From Tupaia tana (lineage: Eukaryota > Chordata > Mammalia > Scandentia > Tupaiidae), in the NCBI GenBank assembly GCA_026018925.1, contig JAKSZU010000005.1, positions 81,508,398 through 81,572,397 on the forward strand: 64,000 nucleotides of DNA, written 5' to 3'. A model generated the notes under the pieces. It searched no databases. It was not told the origin of the DNA and worked only from the letters and a program-made list of their open reading frames with translations. Positions 21,272-31,634 of the stretch are shown in pieces. Position 1 is the stretch's first letter, and every line of letters begins with the position of its first letter. The position numbers and the translations under genes are program-made.

Positions 21272-21500
21272 GGAGATTTTTTCTATAGAGCACATACACT
21301 CACCAAAGAGACAGAGAGAGACAGAGACAGAAAGAAATCACCTCACCATGGGGAATGCTGCCCTGCAATCCCTTCACATCCATTCTCCTTTTGGAATTGT
21401 GGGCATGCATGCACATGTAACTGCCATGAGTTTCAAGACATCAGTTCTAGGACTTGAATCATGATCAAGTCAAGGTCAGCCATGTGGCAGCCCAGCACCT
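21272..21500 (-). mobile_element. tRNA-derived SINE, antisense, head truncated
   Basis: Starts TTTTTCTATAGAGCACATAC directly after the previous SINE and runs to GGCAGCCCAGCACC, lacking the last bases of the head. The two SINEs form a direct tandem in antisense. Confidence 0.85.
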
Positions 21501-21699
21501 TTTTTTTTCAGTGGCAAGACTTTATAGTTAAATACCAGTTTTAATGAGAACACAGCAGAGATAAAATATCAAATACAAAATGTTTGATAAGCAGAGACAA
21601 TAGTTAACAGAGTACAGCCTCAAATCTAATAATCTGACTTTACGTCATTGACGTAAAAAATTATCTCTTTGTTTAATCCATAAATTCTTCTTTTTAATT

Positions 21700-22150
21700 T
21701 ACATTTTCTTAATACATTCAATCACATTATTTAGTTGACAAGGTGATCATTTCAATATGTGAACATTTCTCCCCGGTCGAGTTGGTCAAAATTTAACAAC
21801 ACTACCTCCCTGTCTTAACAATGCTAACTTCGTATCCCTCCTCCAAATGTTTTTCCCCAGGCCCCATTCCTCCACACACACCACATGTGGCATTCACATC
21901 CATCTCTTGTGTTTGTACATCCTATAGCCTGTCCGTTTCAGTTATAGAGTGCGGACATTCGGTATATATTAAGTGGGGGCATACAGTGTTTCTTCTTCAT
22001 AGCCTGGCTTGCTTCACTCAGCAGTAAATCTTCCATATTCGTCCACTTTCTGTCAAAAGCTAGGGTTTTGTTGTTCTTAATGACTGAATAGTATTCCATA
22101 GAGTATATGTGCCACAGTTTTTCAATCCATTCAGCCGTACAGGGGCTACA
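21700..22150 (-). mobile_element. LINE-1 3' end, antisense (subfamily B)
   Basis: Begins with TACATTCAATCACATTATTTAG, then CCCCAGGCCCCATTCCTCC, and reaches the ORF2 tail (GAATAGTATTCCATAGAGTA, TTTTTCAATCCATTCAGCC). The same 3' UTR type occurs in sense at 59240-59465. Confidence 0.9.
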
Positions 22151-22154
22151 TATT

Positions 22155-22482
22155 TAATTTAATTTAATTTTAATTTATTTTATACATTTAATCACTATAC
22201 AGTTCTTAGTTTGTAAGTGGACTTTTCCCAATATGCATACACTTCACACCTGTCCAGTTGAGGATACAAAAAGGTTATCACCAACAGATAATAGTCCATT
22301 TCTGCATCCCATAAATGTCTTGTCTCTCTCTTTTACTCCTTCTTGTATTTCCTCAGACTCTCCTCTTTCTTCCACTCTCTTCTCACACTGTATTTGATAT
22401 TTATATCCATTTTCTATCCTCTAGTCATTCATTTTCAACAGTACAGGCAGTTTATATATACAAAATGGAGACATACAATTAC
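22155..22482 (-). mobile_element. LINE-1 3' end, antisense (subfamily C)
   Basis: ATACATTTAATCACTATACAG, ACACCTGTCCAGTTGAGGATAC, ATCACCAACAGATAATAGTCC and the CTCTCTT/CTTCC pyrimidine stretch, as in 1267-1690. Confidence 0.88.
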
Positions 22483-22483
22483 A

Positions 22484-23105
22484 CTGTTGGTGGGTATGTA
22501 AATTAATACAATCTTTGGGGAAAACAGTATTACTCAAGGCATAGGAAAATACTCTTTGGAAAGACACTTGCAGTTCCATGTTTATTGCAACATTGTTCAC
22601 CATTTCTAAGACATGGAATCAACTTAAATCTCCCAAACCTGATGACTGGATTGAAAAACTGTGGCATATATACACTATGGAATATTCCTCTCCCAGAAAA
22701 AGCAATTAAACCCTATCGTTTGATTCAAAGCCACTGAATATTGAGGACTTAATGCTAAGCAAAGTGACCCAGACTTTGAAAGATACAAATTCTATATGCC
22801 CACTTCATATGTACTGAATGTCTGCAGTCTATTCAGAAATAGAAAGATATGAAGATATGATAGTAGAGAAGATAAATGTAGAGAGCAGAGACTCTAAAGG
22901 AGGGAGAAGGTGGTAGAGAGTGAGTGGCAGAAAATAGGTTAGAGGGATAGAGAAGAAATACATAGTAATCAAGGAAGTGTAAGTTTCCCTGTGAAAAAAT
23001 GTTCAGCTTTTTTTGCTTTATAAAAATAATAATTTTAAAAAGAAAACAAAAAAATCTACAGTAGCGAGTTCTGCAATATACTGATTTTCTATTTAAAAAT
23101 TTATT
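22484..23105 (+). mobile_element. LINE-1 ORF2 end plus 3' UTR
   Basis: ACACTGTTGGTGGGTATGTAA, CATGTTTATTGCAACATTGTTC, TGGCATATATACACTATGGAA and a diverged 3' UTR. It meets the antisense LINE-1 end head to head. Both halves carry the same 3' UTR region, so these are two insertions, not one inverted copy. Confidence 0.88.
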
Positions 23106-23130
23106 TTTATTTAAATAAGAAGGGTTTATT

Positions 23131-23345
23131 GACCTAGCTGTTGGCATGGTGGTTAAAGCAGCTGGTTCCTACATGGCTGACTGCATGGTTTGATTCCTGG
23201 ACCTATGGCTTGAAAAACATGCTGGGTACATGTGTGTGTGTACTCGAATTTCTGAGAGGAGAATGGAGAAAAAGGGATTATGGTGTAGCCATACAGCCTG
23301 GGAGAAGCATTGTCATGTTCACTCTCTCTCTGGTCAGTACACACT
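23131..23345 (+). mobile_element. tRNA-derived SINE, 3' shortened
   Basis: GACCTAGCTGTTGGCATGGTGG head, body TGAGAGGAGAATGGAG, short CT block CTCTCTCTCTGGTCAGTACAC. Old. Confidence 0.82.
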
Positions 23346-23674
23346 TATTTAAGTTTTTAAACATTATTTTATTTATATGAGATTTGGGAAAATATCTTCT
23401 AATAATTTTATTATTTTAGGAAATGAATAAAGCGAAGTCTATGAAAGTTTTTATGTTTTATTTCTTTAATGAGGTATTCAGGTCTTATTTCTTCAAATAA
23501 CATGTAATTCCAAAATCTAACTCTCCCAAAGTTCCAAAAACAGAGATTTCATGTTTTAATGCTCTATTTTTGGATATATCTAAATAGCACATATTTTAAA
23601 CTTTATGTCTACCAAGTATAATACTAGAATATGTAATATAGGCATCCATCTCTTATCCATTAAGGGAGGTATGT
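23346..23674. other. Unassigned AT-rich sequence
   Basis: Nothing recognised. Confidence 0.35.
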
Positions 23675-23985
23675 CTTTTTTTTTTAATTGCTAGAGAGAC
23701 AGAGACAGAGAGATAGAGGGAGAGAGCACCCCCCTGAAATCCTTTTTCCTACATTTCTTATTTCTTTATTTTTTGTACTTTTATACATTCAATCATGTTA
23801 TTTAGCTTACAAAGTGAGTATTTCAACATGTGTACATTTCTCCATCTCTTTATAGTGTCAGTATTTTAGACATTCACACAGAAATGCCTAGAGGATTTTT
23901 CAATCCTCCAAGCTGGGATTTGAGTCATGGTCGGTTATGTGGGATCCACCTCCCTTAGCCAATAAGCTACAGGGCTGGCCCATTA
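23675..23985 (-). mobile_element. tRNA SINE, antisense, split by LINE-1 end
   Basis: Left part to about 23758 has GAGAGACAGAGACAGAGAGATAG. Right part from about 23865 has GATTTGAGTCATGGTCGG and ends GCTACAGGGCTGGCCC, the head complement. A LINE-1 3' tip lies between. Confidence 0.8.
23760..23860 (-). mobile_element. LINE-1 3' tip, antisense, about 100 bp
   Basis: TTATACATTCAATCATGTTATTTAGC then AAAGTGAGTATTTCAACATG, the end of 3' UTR subfamily B, inserted in the SINE at 23675-23985. A very short 5'-truncated copy. Confidence 0.78.
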
Positions 23986-24365
23986 GAGGGTATGTTCTAA
24001 ATTCCCACAGTGAGTGCTTGAAATTGTGCATAGCAGCAAACCCTCATATATATTGTCCCCCTTCCCCCATTGGATGGTTGGAAAAGTCATGACATATGTT
24101 TTGCATAGAATAACATAGAAAAAACACACCATGATGGTTCAGGCAATCCAATATATGACCATACCTATGATAAAGTTCAATATATAAATTCACACAGTAC
24201 CTGATTAACAGATATAAAATGTGATTTTAACAATATATCATAATAAAAGTTATGAGAATGCAATTTCTCTCTTTTATCCAAAATATCTTGTACCATACCA
24301 CAGCTAACTGAAACCAAAACTCCTGAGAAAGAAGCAATGAAATAGAGTACTACTGTAATTAACTG
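23986..24365 (+). mobile_element. Tigger-type DNA transposon remnant (non-autonomous)
   Basis: GGGTATGTTCTAAATTCCC...GCAAACCCTCATATATA corresponds to the start of a TcMar-Tigger/MER2-like element. CATACCTATGATAAAGTTC, then TTAACAATATATCATAATAA, then CTTTTATCCAAAATATCTTG follow in the expected order. I recall this order from human Tigger-derived repeats. No transposase frame. Interrupted at 24069-24153. Confidence 0.75.
24069..24153. mobile_element. Mariner-like miniature element inside Tigger
   Basis: About 85 bp from ATTGGATGGTTGGAAAAGTC to CAGGCAATCCAATA, with inverted ends (TATTGGATGG facing GCAATCCAATA) and the interior GCATAGAATAACATAGAAAAAA. It shares its interior, in inverse orientation, with 25234-25369. 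Confidence 0.65.
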
Positions 24366-24490
24366 ATTTGCATTTTCAAAAATCATGGGCTAAAAATTTT
24401 ATGTCCTTAGGACATCATTTATAGTAAAGTGACATGAATGGAAGAGAAAAATGCCAGAGTAATAATTGCTAAGAAAAAATATTTTTAACT

Positions 24491-24756
24491 GGGACCAGCT
24501 GTTGATGTAATGGTTATATTGCTGGACGTCCATGTAGTCGCTTGATTCCTGGACCCAGTGGCTTGGAATTCAGGCCAAGTGCATGTGAGTGCTTGCCCAA
24601 GATCCAGGGAGGAGAATGGAGGAGAAGTGATTGCAGTGTGGCAATCCCCCGGGGGGGGGGGGGGATTTCTCGCTTTCTGTCTCTTTGTCTTTCTCTGTTT
24701 TATGGTAGCCACATCTGCCCTATAGCAAACACCTCTCCAAATAAATAAATAAATAT
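24491..24756 (+). mobile_element. tRNA-derived SINE with C/G homopolymer
   Basis: GGGACCAGCTGTTGATGTAATGG head, ATCCAGGGAGGAGAATGGAGG body, and CCCTATAGCAAACACCTCTCC followed by an AAAT tail. ATATTTTTAA occurs on both flanks. The usual CCCCCTGGGGG palindrome is here C5G14 (24646-24664). Confidence 0.9.
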
Positions 24757-25233
24757 TTTTAAGTAAACTTAATTTGCTATTGATATTTTAGACAACCCAG
24801 AAATAAATATCATCCTCATTAAACTTACTCTAGATCTTAAAAATTGTTAGCCTTGAGTCTGAGTATATAAAGATAGATCAGAATAACAAAAGGATAGGAA
24901 GTATAAGAGGAGTTGAGTTTTACTCTCATTCTATAGGAAATTTTCTGAAGTCTAAGTAAGTTATAGTGCTCATTTCATTATCTTGAAGATAATTTCACTA
25001 CAGCTTCCTACAGAAAGAACTAAGACAATGTAAAGAACACTGATAACTTCATTCTGGAACAATGGGGATGAATATCTTTGCTTGTGTTTTAGAAAATCCT
25101 CTTAGAATCTACACATATACAACATCAACATCTCACATGCAAATCAAAAACAAATATATATATATATATAAACCAAATAACAACTATGAACAAGTGAAGT
25201 GGAAGAGTTAATGAGAAAAATGCTCAGCTCATA
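24757..25233. other. Unassigned AT-rich sequence
   Basis: Includes a short (TA)n at about 25154-25171. No gene or repeat family recognised. Confidence 0.35.
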
Positions 25234-25369
25234 TATTGGGTTGCCAGAAACATTATAATGTATTTTTTCTACGTTATTCTATGCAAAAAATATATCATGG
25301 CTTTCCCTGAAATCAGGAGGGAATTATGTACACATTTGTATGTAACCCTTTGTATTCACCCAATAATAA
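25234..25369. mobile_element. Mariner-like miniature element, longer copy
   Basis: Starts TATTGGGTTGCCAGAAAC, interior TTTTTTCTACGTTATTCTATGC and ATATATCATGGCTTTCCCTGA, and ends in CACCCAATA, complementary to the TATTGGGT start. The left 78 bp match the 24069-24153 copy in reverse. The right 55 bp are additional. Confidence 0.6.
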
Positions 25370-25639
25370 ATCATAAGGCCAGATTTAGGTTAATCTATCA
25401 GTTAGCCTATCAGTAACTTACTCTTTCATGAGCTTATAAAATATATATTTGCTATTAACTTCCTTACTACCATCCATGTGTGTGTTTTTTTTTTTAATGC
25501 ATGAGTTTCACTTTTTTTACATGGTAATTTTGTTTACATTTTCCTTAGAAAATGAACTTTTGCTCCAGATTTCCACATTTATTGACACAGAAAATGCAGT
25601 GTTTATAATTATTCAAATTGCTGCACTTCTATTTTTTTC

Positions 25640-25903
25640 TTTAATTGCATGAGAGCATATGAACTCCCTAGAGAGAGAGAGAGAGAGAGAGAGAATGAGA
25701 GCGAGGGAAATGGAGAAAGCACTACCCCCCCCCCCCCAGTGGTGCATGATCACAATTTCTTCTCTTCCATTTCTCCATATATAGTCAATTTGGGCAAGCG
25801 CACTCATACCTGGTGTGTTTCCAAGCCTCTAAACACAGTATTTGAACTGCTGTCGGCCATGTGAAATCCAGTTCCCTTAACCACTAAACTATGAGTCCAG
25901 TCT
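25640..25903 (-). mobile_element. tRNA-derived SINE, antisense, old
   Basis: GCATGAGAGCATATGAACTCCC with a (GA)n tract on the left, ACAATTTCTTCTCTTCCATT body, B-box complement, and CTATGAGTCCAGTC head end. A 13-C run lies at 25725-25737. Confidence 0.82.
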
Positions 25904-26377
25904 TGTTCGTTTAGTTTTATATTGAACTTCCGACTTGATGTTGTTCATTTGATCTCTGCTTGGCTTTTATGTTCTTCAGATTTTCCAGTAGTTCTTTAGT
26001 TTGGGGATTTAAAGTATCTCTTCATTTATTAGTTAAAATTTCTTAATTCCATCTTCAGCTCTTACTATTTACCTTTCTTTAGCTCTTGTATTAATCATTA
26101 ATTTAATTATTTTCTTTTGTTCTTTTTTCCCTTATAAACAAGTCTGTATATCCAAATCTATCCAAACTACACAAATCGTACTGTGTAATGTTCAATCTCA
26201 TTACTTTAAATGTTCTATAATAACAATTTTGTATTCTTTTCTATAATAAAATTTTAAATATTTTAATATATTTTTTTCTTTATTTATTAAATATATTTGA
26301 GTCATTTAAAAATATGATTGATTTGTAGATGCACATCCAGAATTACAATTATATAATTATTTATAAAGAACTATGAA
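25904..26377. other. Unassigned AT-rich sequence
   Basis: Nothing recognised. Confidence 0.35.
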
Positions 26378-26626
26378 GGAAGAGCTAGTGACATCACTGG
26401 ACTCCCACATGGCTGACCATAGTTCAAGCCCCTGATCCAGTGGCTCAAAAATCACACCAGAGCTTGTCCAAGATCCTGAGAGGAGAGTAGATGAGAAGGG
26501 ATTGCAGCATGTCCATCCTCCCTGGGGAGGAGACTGATTTCTTACTTTCTCCCTCACTGTCTCTGCCTCTGTCTCTGGCAAATGCAGGTGTTTTAAGGCA
26601 AAAACCTCTAGAAAACAAATAAACAA
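26378..26626 (+). mobile_element. tRNA-derived SINE
   Basis: GAAGAGCTAGTGACATCACTGG head with a small deletion, GTTCAAGCCCC, TCCTGAGAGGAGAGTAGATG body, TTAAGGCAAAAACCTCTAG tail. CTATGAAGGA repeats on both sides. Confidence 0.87.
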
Positions 26627-26639
26627 AGCTATGAAGGAT

Positions 26640-26964
26640 ATAAAATTTTACTCCACTTGAAAGATAAAAAATTAACCTCCAAATTTTCATGAAGTTTGTC
26701 AAAAATCCACGTTTCTTGAGTCAGAGACAAAAGGCAATTTAATTACCCTTGACTGTAGGCATAAAAAAGGGTCACGTGGATTGACTAAAAAGATGTTTTC
26801 TTGTACAGTGCATTATGTTTTGGAAAATAACCCAAACTGTTTAAGGTGGGCAGAAATTATAACCATCCAAACTCTGGAGACAGACACTGTCTCTTTTCTC
26901 TGAGGCTACATATAAGCAAACGTGTCTTTTCTTCTACTGGGAGACAATATCTCTATAGAACTAA
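26640..26964. other. Unassigned sequence
   Basis: A short stretch with mixed composition. Nothing recognised. Confidence 0.35.
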
Positions 26965-27465
26965 TTAAAATTAACATGAATAGATAAATGGATTGAAAAG
27001 GTGTGGCACTTATACACTACGAAATACTGCTCAGCTATAAAATACAATTCAATCAATGTCATTTGATAGAATGTGGACAAATATGAAAGATTTACTGCTA
27101 AGACAAGCAAGTCAGACTATGAAAGAGAAGGATTGTATGTCCCTACTCAATTTATACTGAATATCTGCATTCTATGGCATAAACTAAAAGATTGGAAGGT
27201 ATAAAAGCATGGAGAGCAACTGCAGATACAAGAGACAGTGTGGAAGGACGCTGGGAAATGGGGGAAGGTAAGAGGAGAAACTTAAGAGTAAAAAGAAAGA
27301 AGCCAAACACTTAAGGGGCATGGAAATGGAAAATTATCTGTTGGTAATAACGGGTATGGTAATCTCTCTGACTGGACAAATTACGATGTATTTTTGGGAA
27401 GAAAATTCATTTTGTAGGCTGTAATGATATACAGTGATTGAACGTAAAAAAAAAAAGATAGTATC
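26965..27465 (+). mobile_element. LINE-1 ORF2 tip plus 3' UTR (subfamily A)
   Basis: ATGGATTGAAAAGGTGTGGC, AAGGTATAAAAGCATGGAGAGC, CTGTTGGTAATAACGGGTATGG, TGATATACAGTGATTGAACG, then an A tail. 5' truncated. Confidence 0.92.
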
Positions 27466-27513
27466 TTTACTTCCTAATATATTGACTTTCCAACCATAAA
27501 ATAATCCAAAACA

Positions 27514-27782
27514 GGGACTAGCAGTTAGCATAATGGCCATGTCACTGGACTCCCACACAGTCGACCGCAGTTCGAGTCCCGGACCCGGTGGCTTAAACTC
27601 ACGCCGGGCGCGTGTGCGTACGTGCTCAAGATCCTGAGAGGAGAATGGAGGAGAAGGGATTGCGGTGTGGCCATCCCCCCTGGGGGTTGATTTCCTGCTT
27701 TCTGTCTCTCTGTCTCTCTCTGTCTGTCTAGCGAGCACACGCGCCCTATAGCAAAAACCTCTCCAAAAAAAAGAAGAAAAAA
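27514..27782 (+). mobile_element. Young tRNA-derived SINE with TSD
   Basis: GGGACTAGCAGTTAGCATAATGG head, GTTCGAGTCCCGGACCCGG B-box region, many CpGs in the body. The duplication AATCCAAAACA is exact at 27503-27513 and 27783-27793. Confidence 0.95.
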
Positions 27783-27841
27783 AATCCAAAACAATAACAG
27801 GAAGTGTCTCTACTCACAGATTATTAGAAATGAAAAGAACT

Positions 27842-28072
27842 GGGGACCAGCAGTTAGCATAATGGTTATGTCAATGGACTCCCATGTAGTTGAAGGTGGC
27901 TCGATTCCTGGACCCTGTGGCTTGGAACTCAGGCCAAGTGCATGTGTGTGCATGCCCAAAATCTCAAGAGAAGAATAGAAGAGAAGCAACTGTGGCGTGA
28001 CCATCCCCTGAGGGGTAGTGATTTCTCGCTTTCTGTCTCTCTGCCTCTGTCTCTCCAATGAGCACATGTGCC

Positions 28073-28103
<31 letters not shown>

Positions 28104-28120
28104 AAAAACTCTAAAAAAGA
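27842..28120 (+). mobile_element. tRNA-derived SINE with (TA)n
   Basis: GGGGACCAGCAGTTAGCATAATGG head, full body. The CCCTATAGC motif near the end is replaced by a TA-rich tract (about 28071-28103). Imperfect flanking duplication GAAATGA(A/G)AA. Confidence 0.9.
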
Positions 28121-28334
28121 AGAAATGAGAAAAACTGATCAATGATTGCCTCCCAGCAATATTATTTCTCTATTTGAAATATTGCAATATTGATGCATGC
28201 ATCATATATTAACTAGTATTAATGTTATATTTGCTTGAATATAAATTAGATTAATTTGCAAGTTTATAGATCAATATTTATATTACAATTCTTTTAAAAT
28301 ATCTAAGACTTTCATTCCATTTTTTCATAAACTT

Positions 28335-28446
28335 ATTTTATCTGAGACAGGGTCTCATTGTGTTTCCCAGATGACCTTGAACTCACTATCTTTCTCCAGT
28401 CTCCCAATTAACTGAAATCACAGGCATAAGCCACCACACTGGACTC
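28335..28446 (-). mobile_element. 7SL-derived SINE (FLAM-like), antisense
   Basis: GAGACAGGGTCTCATTGTG, TTTCCCAGATGACCTTGAACTC, CTCCAGTCTCCCAATTAACTG, AAATCACAGGCATAAGCC and ACCACACTGGA form the complete landmark series of an antisense free-left-monomer/Alu-like element. Confidence 0.87.
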
Positions 28447-28449
28447 CTC

Positions 28450-28700
28450 AGTTCTGCTTTCTAAGTTTATTTATTCATTCTCTGAGAGAGAAGGAGACAA
28501 AGAGACAGGTACTCTTGATGATGTCTTCATTCTGCAATCCTCCCAAGTTCTGCAGGCAGCCAGGGGTCATAGGCTACCTGATGTGTTCAGATAGAGATAA
28601 GAGATAAGAAATAAGAAATCAAAGCCTTCCCATATGAACCCCAGAATCATGTAGTACTGTCTTTGCAGCTTGCACCAACACAGCTGGCCTGCTATTTAAA
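28450..28700 (-). mobile_element. Older SINE, antisense
   Basis: Minus-strand head AGCAGGCCAGCTGTGTTGGTGC, an (AAGAAAT)-like interruption, and a CT-rich end followed by GAATGAATAAATAAAC. It may belong to the second SINE family. Assignment uncertain. Confidence 0.5.
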
Positions 28701-28827
28701 ATTTGTATCTTCTTACATTCTCAGGCTAAGAGAGGTATGTTTCACTTCTATGGTGTTTCCCTTAATTACTTTGTGTAGTTACTGACACATTAATGTTAGT
28801 ACTTAAAATACTAAAATACTTATATAC

Positions 28828-29107
28828 CTTTTTTCTTTTCTTTCTTCCTTTTTTTTTTTTTCCTTTGGAGAGGTTTTTGCTATAGGGTGCGTGTGCTCGC
28901 CAGACAGACAGAGAGAGAAAGAGAGACAGAAAGTGAGAAATCATCCAGCCACGCCGCAATCCCCTCTCCTCCATTCTCTTCTCAGGGTCTTGGGCGTGCA
29001 CTCACATGTGCCCAGCATGAGTTTTAAGCCACCGTGTCCAGAACTCAAACCACAATCTACTACATGGGAGTCCAGTGACATAGCCATTACACTAACTGCT
29101 GGTCCCC
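28828..29107 (-). mobile_element. tRNA-derived SINE, antisense with TSD
   Basis: GGAGAGGTTTTTGCTATAGGG on the left, GCCGCAATCCCCTCTCC body, and TAACTGCTGGTCCCC at the right. About 14 bp (AAAATACTTATATA) repeats just outside both ends. Confidence 0.92.
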
Positions 29108-29304
29108 CTTTTTTTTAAAAATACTTATATATCTTTAACCAAAATATGTTATAACACATACATAAACAGCCAACTATGGGGAGACATCATGACTCTATTT
29201 TCAAGGATGTCAGCAATTAAAGCAAAGTGCTTAGAGCCAAATTTGTCTCTAATGTTGCTGCCTATGAGTACCTTGATAAGTGTTTTAACCTTTATCTCAA
29301 CTTT

Positions 29305-29567
29305 TTATTTATTTATTTATTTTTCGAGACAGAATTTTCTATAGGGCATATACTCTTGCCAGAGAGACAGAAAATGAGAAATCAACCCCCAGGGGGATGG
29401 CCACACCACAATCCCTTCTCCATTCTCCTCTCAGGATTTTGGGCATGTACACACATGCCCAAACTCACACACCAATAGTGAGTTTCAAATTGCTGGGTCT
29501 GGGATTCGAACCATGGTAGGCTATGTGAGAGTCCAGCAATGTAATCATTATGCCATCTGCTGTCCCT
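29305..29567 (-). mobile_element. tRNA-derived SINE, antisense
   Basis: (TTTA)n tail complement, TTCTATAGGGCATATACTC, CCACACCACAATCCC, GGGATTCGAACCATGG and ATGCCATCTGCTGTCCC. Confidence 0.9.
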
Positions 29568-29569
29568 GT

Positions 29570-30047
29570 CTCAGTTTAATTGGTTAAATGGAGATAATAA
29601 TTACATTTTACTCATCTATGAGAATAAAATTAGTAAATATGTCTAAAGTTCATAAATAGTTGCTAGTATAAATTTCATAAATAAAATGAGAAAGTATTAG
29701 TCTTTTAACTTTTGTGCTTTAAATACAATAAAATTTTATTATGCCATAAAATAATTTCTACACATGTTTTTTGGCCTACATATATGAAAAACATCTATCT
29801 AATGCCACAGCAAAATTATAGCTTTGTGGTGTTCTGGGTATTTACAAGTAGTTGTTTTTAATCTTACTACTCTATTTTCAAAATATTAAATGTACCAATT
29901 AAATGTCCTTAATATTTCAAACAAGATATTTCAAACATTTCTGTGTTTAGGACCAATTGATTTTTCTCTTTTGAAAATATTATTGCCAATCAATGTTTTT
30001 ATATTAATAAAAAGAATATAACACCACATTCTCAGCCTAAAATGTGC
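29570..30047. other. Unassigned AT-rich sequence
   Basis: Nothing recognised. Confidence 0.35.
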
Positions 30048-30060
30048 AGATTTCATTTTT

Positions 30061-30324
30061 TTTTTTTTTGGAGAGGTTTTTCGCTATAGGGCGCGTGCGC
30101 TCGCCAGACAGACAGAGAAAGACATAGAGACAGAAAGCGAGAAATCACCCCCCAGGGAGGATGGTCACGCTGCAATCCCTTCTCCTCCATTCTCCTCTCG
30201 GGATCTTGGGCACGCACGCACACGCGCCCGGCGTGAGTTGTAAGCCACCGGGTCCGAGACGCGAACCGCGGTCGACTACGTGGGAGTCCAGCGACATAGC
30301 CATTACGCTAACTGCTGGTTCCCC
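30061..30324 (-). mobile_element. Youngest-type tRNA SINE, antisense with TSD
   Basis: Among the copies closest to consensus: TTTTTCGCTATAGGGCGCGTG, CGCACACGCGCCCGGCGTG, GACGCGAACCGCGGTCGAC, GCTAACTGCTGGTTCCCC, with CpGs nearly all intact. The duplication AGATTTCATTTTT lies at about 30048-30060 and 30325-30337. Confidence 0.96.
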
Positions 30325-30763
30325 AGATTTCATTTTTTGAAAGTTAGGAAGAACACGACTCAGATTTGGAATTCTATTCAATACAATAGACTTATTATCC
30401 CTTTAAAAAAAGCAAAAATACTAATACAAAGAGAGTTAGAGGGAAACGATGGTTCTTATTAAAAAGTCAAAAAATAACAAATTTCGGCCAAGAAATAAAG
30501 GGGAAATCTTATACAGTGTTGGTGGGAATGCAAGTTAGCACATCTATTTAAAAAAACAGTGCAGAAGTTCCTCAAAACAATAAAATAAAATTAACATTAC
30601 GATCCATAAATCTCACTACGATGCATATATCCAAAGGAAAAGAAATCAGCATGTCATGGAGATATCTGCACTCTCTTGATTATTACAACATTATTACCAA
30701 CAGTCAAGATTTGGAATCAATCTAATTTTCCATTAACAAATAAATGTATGAAAAATGTACTAT

Positions 30764-31022
30764 TGGGGGCAGGGGGTGGTTGGTTAGGGAGCTGAACTCA
30801 CACTTGGTTGACAATGATTTGAGTCCTTGACCCAGATGTGTGAAACACACACCAGGAGCATATGTGTGAGTGCCCAAAATCCCAGGAGGAGAATGAAGGA
30901 GAAGGGATTTTTTGTTGGCCATCCCTCCTGGGGTGACTTCTCACCTTATCTTTGTCTGTCTCTGTCTTTTCGGTAAGTGCATGTGCTCTATAGCAAAAAT
31001 CTCTTTAAAAAAAAAAACAAAG
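30764..31022 (+). mobile_element. tRNA-derived SINE in L1MA
   Basis: GGGGGCAGGGGGTGGTTGG head (diverged), GATTTGAGTCC, CCCAGGAGGAGAATGAAGG body, TATAGCAAAAATCTC tail. AAAATGTACTAT is duplicated at 30752-30763 and 31023-31034. Confidence 0.88.
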
Positions 31023-31385
31023 AAAATGTACTATCTACAATGGAATATTATTCAGCCATAAAAATATCCTGTTCTGTTTTGGCAATATGGATAACCCTGG
31101 ATAATATCATGTAAAGTGAAATAAGCCAAGCATAGAAAAATAAATACTGCATGATTAGGGTAGAGTAGATTAGGGGTTGTCAGCAGCAGAGAATGGTATG
31201 GCAAAGATAGATATAAGGAGAAGATCGTTAATGGATACAAAATTACAGTTACATGGGAGATACAAGTTCTAGTGTACTATTGCATAGTAAAATGATTTAA
31301 GTAAATAATTTATTCTGTATTTTGGTGATGATAGGTTAATTACCCTGATTTGAGCCCTGCATATTGCAAACATATTGAAATATCA

Positions 31386-31620
31386 CACTGGGGGCTGGAT
31401 AGTGGCAAGGCAGTACCATATGACACACTGTGAGGCTGATCTACACCAGAAGGTTCCAAATATGTATCCAGAAATTTCCCTGAGTACATTGGGCACTTGC
31501 ATCCTGGTGAACCCAGCTTACTGAAACTGGAGCTAGATTAGAGTCAAGCCCTTGCTGGAGGTGTCATCTATCTTCTGTCTCTTTTTCTCTGTTGCTTACG
31601 GAGAAAATTAATAAATAAAA
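31386..31620 (+). mobile_element. Second SINE family, longer copy, in L1MA
   Basis: GGGGGCTGGATAGTGGCAAGG head, AGAGTCAAGCCCTTGCTGGAGG, CTATCTTCTGTCTCTTTTTC block and AATTAATAAATAAAAC tail. Its 3' half matches 10645-10820. Confidence 0.6.
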
Positions 31621-31634
31621 CAACTTGGAAAGGG

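Noticed and set aside
22155-23105. Possible twin-primed LINE-1
   Set aside because: Both the antisense and sense parts contain the same 3' UTR region, so one inverted insertion cannot produce them.
27334-27794. 151-codon minus-strand frame
   Set aside because: It is a SINE antisense translation continued into a LINE-1 3' UTR.
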